Source of the DNA: Prevotella scopos JCM 17725 | Lineage (GTDB): Bacteria; Bacteroidota; Bacteroidia; Bacteroidales; Bacteroidaceae | Direction: 5' to 3' | NCBI RefSeq assembly: GCF_018127785.1 | Contig: NZ_CP072390.1 | Location: 1,796,407 to 1,860,406, forward strand | DNA length: 64,000 nucleotides | Shown: piece by piece, positions 26,244 through 36,576 of the stretch | Layout: the number at the start of each line of letters is the position of its first letter | Position numbering within the stretch: the stretch's first letter is position 1 | Notes under the pieces: model-generated | Told to the model about the DNA's origin: nothing | What the model saw: only the letters and a program-made list of their open reading frames with translations | Database searches by the model: none | Program-made: the position numbers and the translations under genes

Positions 26244-26861
26244 CTATACGATGATAATCGTAAAGAACGAACAGATAAGACCCAAGAAGAATCCGGATGT
26301 CACCTGCTCTAATGAGTGTTGTCTGAGAATCATCCTACTGCTACCAACCAAGCCTGAAACAGTGAGTGTCAGACAAAGCCACCACATCGGATTGAAGTTG
26401 AACAGCAGCGAAAAGGCAATCAGCGACCCCGTCACACCACCAATAGCTGCCGTATGCGTAGATATCTTCCACCACACGTTGATGATAGCACAGAGAATCT
26501 GTATCACCAATGCCACCATAAGAATTGATGTCAGTATGTGAGGTAGGTGCAAGATGTTCATGATGTAGAAGCATGTAAAGTAGCAGAGAATAGAAATCAC
26601 GTAGGGAATCATTCTTCGCTCTCGCTGCCCTAATTGTATCAGTGTCCAGCCGTGGTATTGACGGTAAAGATGGATGAGTAAGGTAGGGATAAGAACTGTG
26701 AAGGCATAAACCAAAAAGACATACGAGAACTTTGCCTGCCATGGGAACATACTAAGATAGCTAAATGTAAAGATAGCCAATATGCCCACAACGGGTAAAT
26801 AGAATGGTGTGAGAACCATACTCACGACCCTTGCTGTTAATATAATATTCTTTTCGTTCAT
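26244..26861 (-). CDS. PAP2-family membrane phosphatase-like protein
   Basis: 205 aa with about six membrane helices. Reduced PAP2 motifs: KISTHTAAIGG (SxHxA-like) and SSRMILRQHSLEQVTSGFFLG (SR...H...G). Members dephosphorylate lipid phosphates such as undecaprenyl diphosphate, but the substrate cannot be inferred. It starts about 20 bp behind the rpoN stop and is probably co-transcribed. Confidence 0.75.
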   Translation of the reverse strand: MNEKNIILTARVVSMVLTPFYLPVVGILAIFTFSYLSMFPWQAKFSYVFLVYAFTVLIPTLLIHLYRQYHGWTLIQLGQRERRMIPYVISILCYFTCFYIMNILHLPHILTSILMVALVIQILCAIINVWWKISTHTAAIGGVTGSLIAFSLLFNFNPMWWLCLTLTVSGLVGSSRMILRQHSLEQVTSGFFLGLICSFFTIIIV

Positions 26862-26880
26862 ACTTTAACACCTAACCATA

Positions 26881-28395
26881 TCACTCTTTCCTAAGTCTTG
26901 CAACAGGTAATCCAAGCTGTTCGCGATACTTGGCTACTGTGCGACGTGCTATGGGGAATCCTTTTTCTTTCATCACCTTAGCAAGTGTATCATCACTGAG
27001 CGGCTTACGTTTATCCTCTTGGTCGATAACTTCTTTGAGTGCCAACTTGATTTTACGTGTTGACATCTCCTCACCATCCTCCGTAGTATAGCTGTCAGTA
27101 AAGAAGAAACGTAGTGGGAAGGTACCCCATCGTGTCTGTGCATACTTGATGTTGCTCACACGTGATATGGTTGAGATATCCAGTCCTGTTCGGTCGGCAA
27201 TATCTTTGAGAATCATAGGTCTGAGGTCTGCCTCATCTCCATCTTGGAAGAACTTCCGTTGTATGTCGATAATAGCCTTCATCGTTATCTGTAGCGTATG
27301 GCGTCTTTGCTTTATCGCTTCGATGAAGCCTTGTGCCTTGTCAACCTTTTCTTTTATATAGAGCAGTGCTTCCTTCTCCTGTCGGTTCATACCGGCTTTG
27401 TTGTTGCGGTAAGTATCCAGCATGTCATTGAAGGTTTGTGAGACGTGGAGCTCTGGCAGATTACCATGGTTTAAGGTGAATGTCACCGTACCATCATCTT
27501 CCGTATCAACGATAAAGTCGGGTGTTATCTGTTGTACGTTACGTCCTTGCGTCTCGCCCATGGATGAGCCTGGCTTTGGATTCAGCTTCCGAATCTCGCG
27601 TTGAAGTGCTTCTACTTGTAGGTCGGATAGTGAGAGAGCGCTTTGAATCTTGTCCCAGTGTTTTTTAGTGAAAGCTTCAAAATAATGAGTAAGGATGGTA
27701 TGGATATACTTGTACAGATGTCCGTTGCGCTCCCATTCTCCATTCTCAACCTTACGGTCTATCTGCAGGAGGAGACATTCTTGCAAGTTTCTTGCACCGA
27801 TACCAGCTGGGTCAAAGTCCTGCAGAATCTTCAGTACCTCTTCTAATTCCTTAGTAGATGCGTCAATCCCATAGTAGATAGCCAACTCATCGCTGATACT
27901 ATCGAGGTCTTTTCGCAAGAGTCCGTCATCATCAAGACTACCGATAAGATACTCCAAGATACTCTTCTGCCGTTCAGTAAGCTCTCTTTCTCCCACCTGC
28001 TCATTGAGTTTATCAATGAAGGAAGTTGTGTCTCCATACACAATCTCCTCATATTCAGCATTATTTCGTTGCTGTCTTGAATCGTATGTAGGAAGATCAT
28101 CATCCGAACGCATACGCTCTAATGCCGAGTCGAGCGCATCTTGTCGCTCCTCACGCTCCTGCAACGTGTCGAAATCATCGTCTTCTGAATGCTCTACAGT
28201 ATCGTTGTTATCAATGCTATCGGTCTCCTCCCCTCCTGCTTCTAAGGCAGGATTATCATCGAGTTCGGCATTGACACTTTCCTCTAATTCTGTCAGTGGC
28301 ATCTCCAACAACTTTACTTGCAGCATCTGCTGTTGTGAGAGACGCTGCACTTGTTGTTGTTTCTGGGTCTGAATTTGTACTTGTTCCTGTGCCAT
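26881..28395 (-). CDS. rpoN: RNA polymerase sigma-54 factor
   Basis: 504 aa. Gln-rich region I (QKQQQVQRLSQQQMLQVKLLEM) for core and activator contact, an acidic region II, core-binding and HTH regions, and the RpoN box ARRTVAKYR at 483-491 that reads the -24 element. Sigma-54 needs an AAA+ activator; none lies in this window. Confidence 0.96.
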   Translation of the reverse strand: MAQEQVQIQTQKQQQVQRLSQQQMLQVKLLEMPLTELEESVNAELDDNPALEAGGEETDSIDNNDTVEHSEDDDFDTLQEREERQDALDSALERMRSDDDLPTYDSRQQRNNAEYEEIVYGDTTSFIDKLNEQVGERELTERQKSILEYLIGSLDDDGLLRKDLDSISDELAIYYGIDASTKELEEVLKILQDFDPAGIGARNLQECLLLQIDRKVENGEWERNGHLYKYIHTILTHYFEAFTKKHWDKIQSALSLSDLQVEALQREIRKLNPKPGSSMGETQGRNVQQITPDFIVDTEDDGTVTFTLNHGNLPELHVSQTFNDMLDTYRNNKAGMNRQEKEALLYIKEKVDKAQGFIEAIKQRRHTLQITMKAIIDIQRKFFQDGDEADLRPMILKDIADRTGLDISTISRVSNIKYAQTRWGTFPLRFFFTDSYTTEDGEEMSTRKIKLALKEVIDQEDKRKPLSDDTLAKVMKEKGFPIARRTVAKYREQLGLPVARLRKE

Positions 28396-28440
28396 TGTTT
28401 ACCTGAATTGTGCTACAAAAGTACTAAAAAACAAGTATAA

Positions 28441-29088
28441 TCAAGTGAAATATTCCTTTAATTGTGCTGCAAGGGCAGAAAGTTTCTGAGGGTTGTCATT
28501 TCCATAGCGGTTCCATACCTCCTGACAAGGCAATAGTAAGGGTGATATCATGAGGTCGTCACGGTTCAGATAGGGGTCGCAGAATTGGAACACATCCATT
28601 ACCTCAACAACTCTTTGTGGCTTTATCTTCATCAGCTTAGCAAGGTCTATCACCTCAGGTGTCTCCGCTGCCATTGTAATAGGAGTAAGACGGAAATAGA
28701 GGTCGAGAATCATAATGAGCATAAAAGGCTTCAACTCCGTAGCCCCTTCCACTGGAAGGAAGTCATGTTCAAAGGTTTCGCGTACCTTTACACCATCATA
28801 GAACTCCCTTGGCTGGCCAAATCCCTTCATCGATCGCAGCTTTTTTACGTCTTTGTTGAGCTTTCGTGTGTTCTCTCCGTACGTCTCCCAAATCAGATTA
28901 ATGATGGGCATATCACGATGTCGCAACTTAAAAAGCTGTTCATAAAGGTTCTTTGGTGGTATGTGTAGCTCCAAACTGAGATCTACCAATGCACGTGAAT
29001 ACATCGGTTTCATTCCCTCTGGCTTTTTTAGGTAAAGCTGTAGGAGTAGTAGCCAATAGTCATCAGACCATAAAGGATGTGTTGCCAT
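28441..29088 (-). CDS. Conserved protein of unknown function upstream of rpoN
   Basis: 215 aa, mostly helical, without signal peptide or membrane segments. I do not recognise a domain. Features: N-terminal HPLWSDDYWLLLLQLYLKKPEG, a middle KDVKKLRSMKGFGQPREFYDG segment and a C-terminal helix pair. It precedes rpoN by 45 bp on the same strand, so the two are probably one transcript. Confidence 0.6.
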   Translation of the reverse strand: MATHPLWSDDYWLLLLQLYLKKPEGMKPMYSRALVDLSLELHIPPKNLYEQLFKLRHRDMPIINLIWETYGENTRKLNKDVKKLRSMKGFGQPREFYDGVKVRETFEHDFLPVEGATELKPFMLIMILDLYFRLTPITMAAETPEVIDLAKLMKIKPQRVVEVMDVFQFCDPYLNRDDLMISPLLLPCQEVWNRYGNDNPQKLSALAAQLKEYFT

Positions 29089-29224
29089 AAGCGTAAAATA
29101 TCCTCTCTTACTCCTCTCTTTCGAGTAGAGAAGGAGGAGAAATACTTGTCTAAAGGGTATCTATATTTGTCTTTCGCAAAGATACTCCTTTTTTATTATA
29201 ATGGCAAAAGAAACTGACAGAAAG

Positions 29225-29264
29225 TTAATGAGTTAACGGGTTGACGAGTTGACAAGTTGTTTGT
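29225..29264. repeat. 8-nt tandem repeats, TTGACGAG type
   Basis: Successive 8-mers TTAATGAG, TTAACGGG, TTGACGAG, TTGACAAG, TTGTTTGT. The same repeat type recurs at 63843-63882. Confidence 0.55.
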
Positions 29265-29399
29265 GGTAAATAATTACTCGTAAGGTGATTTGTTTGTAGG
29301 TATGAATACGTTTTTAATAGGGCATAAAAATAGTGTTTAAAGTTGCCGTTTTATTTCCTAATTTCCCCTTGTGAGCCTACCTATAGTTACCTATTTCTA

Positions 29400-29490
29400 A
29401 ATTATTTTCATGAAGAAAAATATTTTTTTTCACGTAAAAAAATATTTCTTTTCACGTAAATAAATGTTTTTCTTCATGAAAATAATTCGC
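29400..29490. repeat. 22-nt palindrome array, TTTCATGAAA family (4 units)
   Basis: Cores CATG at 29409, CACG at 29431 and 29453, CATG at 29475, all 22 nt apart; middle units read TTTCACGTAAA. The ends form a 20-bp inverted repeat AATTATTTTCATGAAGAAAA. It lies in the 550-bp gap between the unknown gene and the outer-membrane barrel, which otherwise holds only the 8-nt repeats. Confidence 0.75.
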
Positions 29491-29637
29491 TCTTGATAAG
29501 TATCTTAATCCTCAAAAGAGGGTCTATCTATTGATTTTCTATGCTAAAATGGGTGATTAAAAACCATTCTTTGGACTTAAATTTACGACATTCATCAAGC
29601 CAAATAACGTATGTTATACAGTCCTGACGACCTGTTT

Positions 29638-31815
29638 CTACTTCTTTCCTCCGCCTACTAAGTCATCATTCTGAATGCTTCGTTCTGCCTTCTTGACGCT
29701 TGCTTTTAACTTACCAAAGTTCCATGAAAGACGGATTCCAAAGCATTTAGGTTTCATAACAGCACGTTCATAACCAGTATAATCGCCTTGAACAATACGA
29801 TAAGTACTTGATCTTTCTTTGATGAAAGGCGATTCTGCTGACAAAGATACTGTTAGTTTGTCTTTAAGGAAGCGACGAGTCAATGTAAAATCATAATAGA
29901 ACCAGTGCCCTTCAATGGCATACGGGTTGTAAACTCTGTTGCCATATTCACCTCCAATACTGGTTGACAACGTTAATTTCCATGGTATTTTCTGCTCCCA
30001 ATTAAAGTAGATACCACCACCGCATCCGCTGTTCTTGAGATAAGGTGTGGGTAAGGTGATTCGGGCATAACGCATGGAAGCATTGAGTGTAAACGATGTT
30101 CCGGTGAAAGGAGTCCATTCTGTGTAGGATGAAATACCAAAGACTTTGCTTTTCAGTATGTTCTGATACGTATAGACATTTTTGTGGTTCTGCTCATACA
30201 TGATGTGAGCGATACCATTGTTGGTAAATGAATAATAGGGATTAAGTTGCAATGTGAATTTTGGTGCAACCAGCATATATTCAAGTTGTAGCTTTTGGTT
30301 ACGGCTGCTTCCTAAGTTTGCATTACCAAAGGATTCTGTTGTTGGCGTACTGATTACGGCTGGATTAAGATAGCCGATGCCGGGTCTGTTGATGCTGGTG
30401 TTATAGCTTAATTTCAGCGTTTGTCCATCACTAATCTTGTATTGTAGGCTTGCTGATGGTACCCAGTCATTGAGATTAGTGTGGAAATCAGCATTACTAC
30501 CATCAGGATAGGATGCTTTCATGTGGGTAAGTTCATATCTTAAGCCTGCACGGGCAGCCCATTTACCAGCGGTGAGGATATATGACAGGTATGCAGCTGC
30601 TACTTGTGCGTTATGCTTGAACTTGCTTTCCATGTCAGGTGTAGTCCCTTGATAGTCCATTAATGACGTACTGTTGTTGTAGCGAAGAATATATTTCGTT
30701 CCACTTTCTATCTTGTGGTGTTTTCCAAAGGGTCGTACATAGTCAATCTGGAAGGTATGTTCCGTGAAGCGTTCACGGGTGTTCCGGTCGTAACTTGTAT
30801 AGCTGACAGGGAAGTTTACCATATTGCTATATGCTTGACGGAATGTAGAGTGCGATCGTGTGGCAGCCAGCATATAAGAGATTGTAAGCACTTCTCCATC
30901 TAAATGAGTCTTATGTTGATAGTCCAAACGTCCTCCAAGATTAAGATATGAGTAACCCGGTGTGGTCATATCATTATTGAATTTGTAAATCAGTTGGTTA
31001 TTCTTGTTCCATAGTTCATTCGTGCTCTGTGTGTTAGCATCGGTTTTATAGCCGAAGAAATTGGTTGATGCGGTCATCAGGTTGAGTGAATCAATCTCGT
31101 AACTGGCATTGATATTGCCGAAATGTATTTTTGCACCAGTATGATTGTTTCCATATTCACGTCTTTGCTCGCCTGTTTTTACGTAGTTATAGACTTTATC
31201 TCTATAATTTTCTGTCTGGTTCTTGTTTTGGTTTGCATAGTTATAATTGACGGATGTCGTAAGTTTTCCCACCTTTGTGGTCAGATAAGTACCAAGTCTT
31301 ACAGAGCCATAAGAGTCAATATTCGAGTTCACATTGCCTGATATTCCTTGTAGTTTAGTATTGCTCATCATAACGATGTTGAGGATAGCTGTAGTCCCTT
31401 CAGCATCATACTTGGCACCGGGATCAGTGATAACCTCAATCCTTTTGATCGTAGAAGCAGGTATTGCCTTGAGAATATCCTTAAGGTTCTGCCCAGAAAG
31501 ACTTGGGTCAGGATGACCGTTCCTATACACCTTAAAACTTGTAGAGCCTTGAACCCTGATGTTTTCTTGTCCGTCAACGGTGACAAGGGGTATTTTCTTG
31601 AGTATTTCTAAGGTCGTCTTCGTCTGTGCAGTCTTGTCATGCTGCACGTCATAGGTTAGCTTGTCAATATCATTCTTGATAAGCTGGCGCCTTTGTGCTA
31701 CGACGACTTCCTCCAACTTCTGTGTCTTTGTGGAGTCTGTTTTAGTTGTGTTCTGGGCTGATAGGGCTGTTGCAGAGATGCAAGCAGTGAGTAATAGTAT
31801 TGATTTATTCCACAT
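29638..31815 (-). CDS. Outer-membrane beta-barrel protein, TonB-receptor-like
   Basis: 725 aa from the ATG at 31815 (MWNKSILLLTACISATALSAQ signal). A plug-like domain (LEEVVVAQRRQLIKNDIDKLTYDV, VYRNGHPDPSLSGQNLKDILKAIPASTIKRIEVITDPGAKYDAEG) precedes a long barrel of alternating aromatic strands, ending NFGKLKASVKKAERSIQN. The N-terminal carboxypeptidase-like domain of many SusC-like proteins is absent. A TATCTTTG -7 element (minus strand, 31852-31859) just upstream favours this start over one 24 codons earlier. Substrate unknown. Confidence 0.85.
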   Translation of the reverse strand: MWNKSILLLTACISATALSAQNTTKTDSTKTQKLEEVVVAQRRQLIKNDIDKLTYDVQHDKTAQTKTTLEILKKIPLVTVDGQENIRVQGSTSFKVYRNGHPDPSLSGQNLKDILKAIPASTIKRIEVITDPGAKYDAEGTTAILNIVMMSNTKLQGISGNVNSNIDSYGSVRLGTYLTTKVGKLTTSVNYNYANQNKNQTENYRDKVYNYVKTGEQRREYGNNHTGAKIHFGNINASYEIDSLNLMTASTNFFGYKTDANTQSTNELWNKNNQLIYKFNNDMTTPGYSYLNLGGRLDYQHKTHLDGEVLTISYMLAATRSHSTFRQAYSNMVNFPVSYTSYDRNTRERFTEHTFQIDYVRPFGKHHKIESGTKYILRYNNSTSLMDYQGTTPDMESKFKHNAQVAAAYLSYILTAGKWAARAGLRYELTHMKASYPDGSNADFHTNLNDWVPSASLQYKISDGQTLKLSYNTSINRPGIGYLNPAVISTPTTESFGNANLGSSRNQKLQLEYMLVAPKFTLQLNPYYSFTNNGIAHIMYEQNHKNVYTYQNILKSKVFGISSYTEWTPFTGTSFTLNASMRYARITLPTPYLKNSGCGGGIYFNWEQKIPWKLTLSTSIGGEYGNRVYNPYAIEGHWFYYDFTLTRRFLKDKLTVSLSAESPFIKERSSTYRIVQGDYTGYERAVMKPKCFGIRLSWNFGKLKASVKKAERSIQNDDLVGGGKK

Positions 31816-32169
31816 AGTCAAAGCGTTAAGTTTATAGTTATCAATATGATGCAAAGATATGTTTTTTCTTAATAAGTTGCAATTCATTTCAAAAATATTT
31901 TTACTTTCTTGTCTTTATGTCCCATATTTGACTCCTTTTTAGTGTTTTTTCTTTATTTATATGCAAGAAGATTACAATGCAGAAAAGCACACAGTGTTCG
32001 GTTATAGAGCAGATTGTCAAACGGAATGAATCCTCCTTTTAATGTATTGATTAATAGTGGTTTGATAAGATTTTGTTCATATCTGTTTGTCAATAGAACC
32101 TTACCAATGGTTTAATGTAACATCAAATCCCCCTATTCCTACTCTTAACTACTGACGTAATGAGGCTCT

Positions 32170-32182
32170 GCACGCATGGTGC
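32170..32182. repeat. Single GCAC-N5-GTGC palindrome
   Basis: GCAC-GCATG-GTGC with flanking CT/GG resembles one unit of the 22-nt GCAC-family arrays. No second unit is found 22 nt on either side. It lies in the 475-bp barrel-leuS gap. Confidence 0.35.
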
Positions 32183-32329
32183 GGAGGAGTGAAAGTCATG
32201 CAATATGTAGTTAAGATAAGAGCAGTTTATGGTTATAAAGGGCTTATTCTGCCCTAAGTAAACAAAGAATATTATATTTTTTCGTTCTATAATTCCCATC
32301 GAAACGAAGTGTTTTACGGAAACTTTTTG

Positions 32330-32337
32330 TAAATTTG
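32330..32337 (+). promoter_or_regulatory. leuS promoter -7 element
   Basis: TAAATTTG fits the TAnnTTTG consensus, 25 bp before the leuS ATG; the -33 region is weak. Confidence 0.45.
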
Positions 32338-32362
32338 CACATTAGTTATAATAGAAATAAGA

Positions 32363-35266
32363 ATGGAATACAACTTCATAGACATTGAGAAGAAATGGCA
32401 ACAGAAGTGGGTTGAGAATAAGACCTACAAAGTTGTTGAGGACGAGAACAAGCAGAAGTTCTATGTACTTAATATGTTCCCTTATCCATCAGGAGCTGGA
32501 TTGCACGTCGGACATCCATTGGGTTACATTGCAAGTGACATCTATGCACGCTATAAGCGACTGAAGGGTTTCAACGTGTTGAACCCTATGGGATATGATG
32601 CTTACGGACTTCCTGCTGAGCAGTATGCCATTCAGACGGGTCAGCATCCACAGCTGACAACCGACACGAACATTGCTCGTTACCGTGAGCAGTTGGATAA
32701 GATAGGTTTCAGTTTCGACTGGGATCGTGAGGTACGCACCTGTGACCCACGTTATTATCACTGGACACAGTGGGCTTTCGAGCGTATGTTTGAGTCTTAT
32801 TATGACTATACACAAAAGAAGGCAATGCCTATCAAGGACCTTGTTCGCCACTTTGAAGAAGAAGGAACATTGAACCTTAATGTCGCACAGAGCGAGGAAC
32901 TGATTTTCTCAGCACGTGACTGGACAAGCATGGACGAGCTGGAACAGCAGGAGAAGTTGATGAACTATCGTATTGCTTACCTCGGTGAGACAATGGTAAA
33001 CTGGTGTCCGGGACTTGGAACAGTGCTTGCCAATGACGAGGTTGTCAATGGTGTGAGCGAGCGTGGAGGCTATCCTGTCGTACAGAAGTTGATGAAGCAG
33101 TGGTGTCTTCGTGTGTCAGCCTATTCACAGCGATTGCTTGATGGATTGGAGACAGTCAACTGGTCTGACTCAATTAAGGAGACACAGAAGAACTGGATTG
33201 GTCGTTCTGAGGGTACAGAAGTTGAATTCAAATACCTTACACCAACTGGTGAGGGTCAGAAAGAGGGTAAGTTCACTATCTTTACCACGCGTGCTGATAC
33301 GATGTTTGGTGTTAGCTTCATGGTATTGGCACCAGAGTCAGAACTCGTTTCAGAACTTACTTCAGAGGCTCAGAAGGCTGAAGTAGAGGAGTATTTGGCG
33401 TATGTAAAGAAGCGCACAGAGTTAGAGCGTATGTCAGACCGTAAGGTGACAGGTGTCTTCTCTGGCTCATACGGTATCAATCCATTCACTGGCGAGCAGA
33501 TTCCTATTTGGATTTCAGAGTATGTTTTAGCTGGATATGGAACAGGAGCGATTATGGCTGTGCCTGCTCACGACAGTCGTGACTATGCCTTTGCAAAGCA
33601 TTTCAACCTCCCTATCATCCCATTGATTGAGGGTGCTGATGTCTCTGAAGAGAGCTTTGATGCAAAGGAAGGAATCGTAACCAACTCTCCTGCTGCAGGA
33701 AAAGAGAGTATGGACGACTTCTCTCTCAATGGTCTTACGGTGAAGGAGGCTATTGCCAAGACCAAGCAGTTTGTTACTGAGAAGGGTATCGGTCGTGTGA
33801 AGGTGAACTATCGTTTGCGTGATGCTATCTTCTCACGCCAGCGTTACTGGGGTGAACCATTCCCAGTCTATTACAAGCAGGGGATGCCTTATATGATACC
33901 AGAGGAGTGTTTGCCACTTGAATTGCCTGAAATCGACAAGTATGAACCAACAGAAAGCGGCGAACCACCATTGGGTCGTGCAAAGGTTTGGGCTTGGAAT
34001 GAGGCAGAACGTAAGGTTGTTGAGAAGTCATTGGTTGACGATAAGACTGTATTCCCATTGGAGTTGAATACGATGCCGGGCTTTGCTGGTAGCTCAGCAT
34101 ACTATCTTCGTTACATGGACCCACATAATGACGAGGCATTAGTGGGTAAGAAGGCTGATGAGTATTGGCAGAATGTAGATCTCTATGTAGGTGGTACAGA
34201 GCATGCAACAGGTCACTTGATTTACAGTCGTTTCTGGAATAAGTTCCTCTTCGATATTGGTACTAGCTGTAAAGAGGAGCCATACGAGAAGTTGGTGAAC
34301 CAAGGAATGATTCAAGGACGCTCTAACTTCGTTTATCGTATTAACTCTGACGACCACTCAAAGGCACCAGTCTTTGTCAGTTTAGGGCAGAAAGACAAGT
34401 ACGATACTACTCCTATCCATGTTGATGTGAACATTGTTCATGCTGATGTATTGGATGTTGAGGCTTTCAAAGCATGGCGTCCAGAGTATAACAATGCTGA
34501 ATTCATCTTCGAAGATGGCACATCATTATCAGATTTCATCAACACCCAAAATTCATCACCCACCACCTACAAATGCGGTTGGGCGGTAGAGAAGATGTCT
34601 AAGTCAATGTTCAACGTTGTCAATCCAGATGTGATTGTTGAGCAGTATGGCGCAGACACCCTCCGTCTTTACGAAATGTTCCTCGGTCCTGTAGAGGCAA
34701 GTAAGCCTTGGGATACGAACGGTATCGATGGTTGTTTCCGTTTCTTGAAGAAGTTCTGGAAGCTTTATCAGCAGGATCTCACTGATGATGAGCCATCAAA
34801 GGACTCATTGAAGAGTGTTCATAAGCTTATCAAGAAGGTGACAGGCGATATTGAGCAGTTCTCTTACAACACAGCTGTTTCAGCGTTTATGATTTGTGTC
34901 AACGAACTTGGACAGCAGAAGTGTGCTAATCGTGAACTGTTGAAGAAGATGGTTATTGTCATCGCTCCATTCGCACCTCACATGGCAGAAGAGCTATGGG
35001 AGCAGTTGGGTGGCGAGACAAAGAGTGTCTTCGATGTTGAATGGCCAGCATGGGACGAGTCTTATCTCGTAGAGAATGAGGTGCAGCTGACTGTATCTTT
35101 CAATGGTAAGGCACGTTTCCAGATGACCTTCCCCGCTGATGCTACGAAGGAAGATATTGAGAAGCGTGCGTTGGAAGACGAACGCAGTCAGCATTATATC
35201 GACGGAAAGACAATCGTTAAGATTATCGTTGTGCCGAAGAAGATTATCAACATCGTTTGTAAATAA
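32363..35266 (+). CDS. leuS: Leucyl-tRNA synthetase
   Basis: 967 aa class I synthetase charging tRNA-Leu. HIGH motif as HVGH (48-51), an editing (CP1) domain in the middle with [12 protein letters not shown] and [21 protein letters not shown] at 744-748 and an anticodon-binding C-terminus. Residues about 720-736 ([17 protein letters not shown]), just before the [11 protein letters not shown] segment, look like an in-frame insertion: the coding DNA there (CATCAACACCCAAA, CATCACCCACCACC) is low-complexity and like intergenic CA-rich repeats. Otherwise intact. Confidence 0.96.
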   Translation: MEYNFIDIEKKWQQKWVENKTYKVVEDENKQKFYVLNMFPYPSGAGLHVGHPLGYIASDIYARYKRLKGFNVLNPMGYDAYGLPAEQYAIQTGQHPQLTTDTNIARYREQLDKIGFSFDWDREVRTCDPRYYHWTQWAFERMFESYYDYTQKKAMPIKDLVRHFEEEGTLNLNVAQSEELIFSARDWTSMDELEQQEKLMNYRIAYLGETMVNWCPGLGTVLANDEVVNGVSERGGYPVVQKLMKQWCLRVSAYSQRLLDGLETVNWSDSIKETQKNWIGRSEGTEVEFKYLTPTGEGQKEGKFTIFTTRADTMFGVSFMVLAPESELVSELTSEAQKAEVEEYLAYVKKRTELERMSDRKVTGVFSGSYGINPFTGEQIPIWISEYVLAGYGTGAIMAVPAHDSRDYAFAKHFNLPIIPLIEGADVSEESFDAKEGIVTNSPAAGKESMDDFSLNGLTVKEAIAKTKQFVTEKGIGRVKVNYRLRDAIFSRQRYWGEPFPVYYKQGMPYMIPEECLPLELPEIDKYEPTESGEPPLGRAKVWAWNEAERKVVEKSLVDDKTVFPLELNTMPGFAGSSAYYLRYMDPHNDEALVGKKADEYWQNVDLYVGGTEHATGHLIYSRFWNKFLFDIGTSCKEEPYEKLVNQGMIQGRSNFVYRINSDDHSKAPVFVSLGQKDKYDTTPIHVDVNIVHADVLDVEAFKAWRPEYNNAEFIFEDGTSLSDFINTQNSSPTTYKCGWAVEKMSKSMFNVVNPDVIVEQYGADTLRLYEMFLGPVEASKPWDTNGIDGCFRFLKKFWKLYQQDLTDDEPSKDSLKSVHKLIKKVTGDIEQFSYNTAVSAFMICVNELGQQKCANRELLKKMVIVIAPFAPHMAEELWEQLGGETKSVFDVEWPAWDESYLVENEVQLTVSFNGKARFQMTFPADATKEDIEKRALEDERSQHYIDGKTIVKIIVVPKKIINIVCK

Positions 35267-35423
35267 GTATTTAACAATCAACGAAGAGGCTGTATGGAAA
35301 TAAGGATGCAACGCTTTATTTCTTTCACAAAGTTAACAGCTAACAGGAATAATGTCAGTGTATGAATAAGCTTTACAGCCACGTTTCGATACACCCTCTT
35401 CCTATTAACCATTTGTACCTCCT

Positions 35424-36350
35424 ATGACTATTGATCAACAACTTATTCGTTCTGAAGCCAAAGATTACTTTTTCCTGACCGTTGGCTTAATTATCTATGC
35501 TGCAGCCTTCACTATTTTCTTAATGCCTTACGAGATTGTAACGGGTGGAGTGACGGGTATGTCGGCTGTAATCTACTATGCTACGGGCTTTAAGATACAG
35601 AATACCTATATGATTATCAACATTTCGTTGTTGATAGTTGCTCTGAAAATCCTGGGCTTTAAGTTCTTAATGAAGACTATCTATGCCATCTTTGCACTTT
35701 ATTTCCTGTTGATTTTTGCACAGGACTTAATGCCAAGAGATGCACAAGGACACTTTGTTAAGATGCTTGGTGAGGGACAAGCTTTTATGTCGTTGATTAT
35801 TGGTTGTAGCCTTACGGGTACGGGATTGGCAATCGTCTTCCTTAATAATGGAAGTACGGGTGGTACGGATATCATTGCTGCCTGTGTCAATAAGTATCAC
35901 GATATCTCGTTAGGACAGGTCTTAATGGGCGTTGACATCTTGATTGTGGGTAGTTGTTTGTTCTTCCCTCAATTTGGTGATATCATGGAACGCTTGCATA
36001 AGATGGTATTTGGTTACTGTACAATGTTCATCGAGTGTTTTATGTTAGATCATGTGATGAATATGCGTCGTGAGTCAGTTCAGTTCATGATCTTCTCTTG
36101 GAAACATGAGGAAATAGCCAATGCCATTGTTGAGGAGACCGAGCATGCGCTGACTATCCTTGATGGGCATGGTTGGTACACGGGCAATGATATGAAAGTT
36201 ATCTGCTTGTTGGCAAAGCGTAACGAGAGTAAGACTATCTTCCGCATTATTAAGATGGTTGACCCAACAGCTTTCGTGAGTCAAAGTTCTGTTATTGGCG
36301 TCTATGGTGAAGGTTTCGATCAGATAAAGATTAAGGCTAAAAGGAAATGA
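35424..36350 (+). CDS. YitT family membrane protein
   Basis: 308 aa. Five or six N-terminal helices (YitT_membrane domain, with GGVTGMSAVIYY and NNGSTGGTDIIAA repeats) and a cytoplasmic DUF2179-like C-terminal domain (LTILDGHGWYTGNDMKVICLLAKRNE). Transport substrate unknown. A 20-codon ORF overlaps its stop as ATGA. Confidence 0.88.
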   Translation: MTIDQQLIRSEAKDYFFLTVGLIIYAAAFTIFLMPYEIVTGGVTGMSAVIYYATGFKIQNTYMIINISLLIVALKILGFKFLMKTIYAIFALYFLLIFAQDLMPRDAQGHFVKMLGEGQAFMSLIIGCSLTGTGLAIVFLNNGSTGGTDIIAACVNKYHDISLGQVLMGVDILIVGSCLFFPQFGDIMERLHKMVFGYCTMFIECFMLDHVMNMRRESVQFMIFSWKHEEIANAIVEETEHALTILDGHGWYTGNDMKVICLLAKRNESKTIFRIIKMVDPTAFVSQSSVIGVYGEGFDQIKIKAKRK

Positions 36351-36409
36351 AAAAGCAGGAAAAGAAGTTGGCTGAAGCCATGAAAAAGCCTGCGAATGAA
36401 CAGAAATAA
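36347..36409 (+). CDS. Possible lysine-rich microprotein coupled to yitT
   Basis: ATG overlaps the yitT stop codon as ATGA and reads MKKQEKKLAEAMKKPANEQK, 20 aa, then TAA. A start/stop overlap of this kind is typical of translational coupling, but so short an ORF could be chance. No homologue is known to me. Confidence 0.25.
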   Translation: MKKQEKKLAEAMKKPANEQK

Positions 36410-36447
36410 AGATGCTGAAGAGCTGTGTTCCAGTCGCTAATTAGCAG

Positions 36448-36508
36448 GGACGCACGGCTCGTGTGCCCACTGACGATAAGCTTTTAAGGACATACGAACC
36501 GTGCGTCC
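36448..36508. repeat. GGACGCACGG inverted repeat between yitT and rdgB
   Basis: GGACGCACGGCTCGT (36448-36462) pairs with ACGAACCGTGCGTCC (36494-36508), 14 of 15 positions, loop about 31 nt. It is far more GC-rich than its surroundings, like a dispersed palindromic repeat rather than a terminator. Confidence 0.5.
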
Positions 36509-36576
36509 TTGTTGTAGGATGAAGATTTGAGACTCTCAAACATGGCTTTTTCTGGCGTAAAAAATGTTTTATAAAG

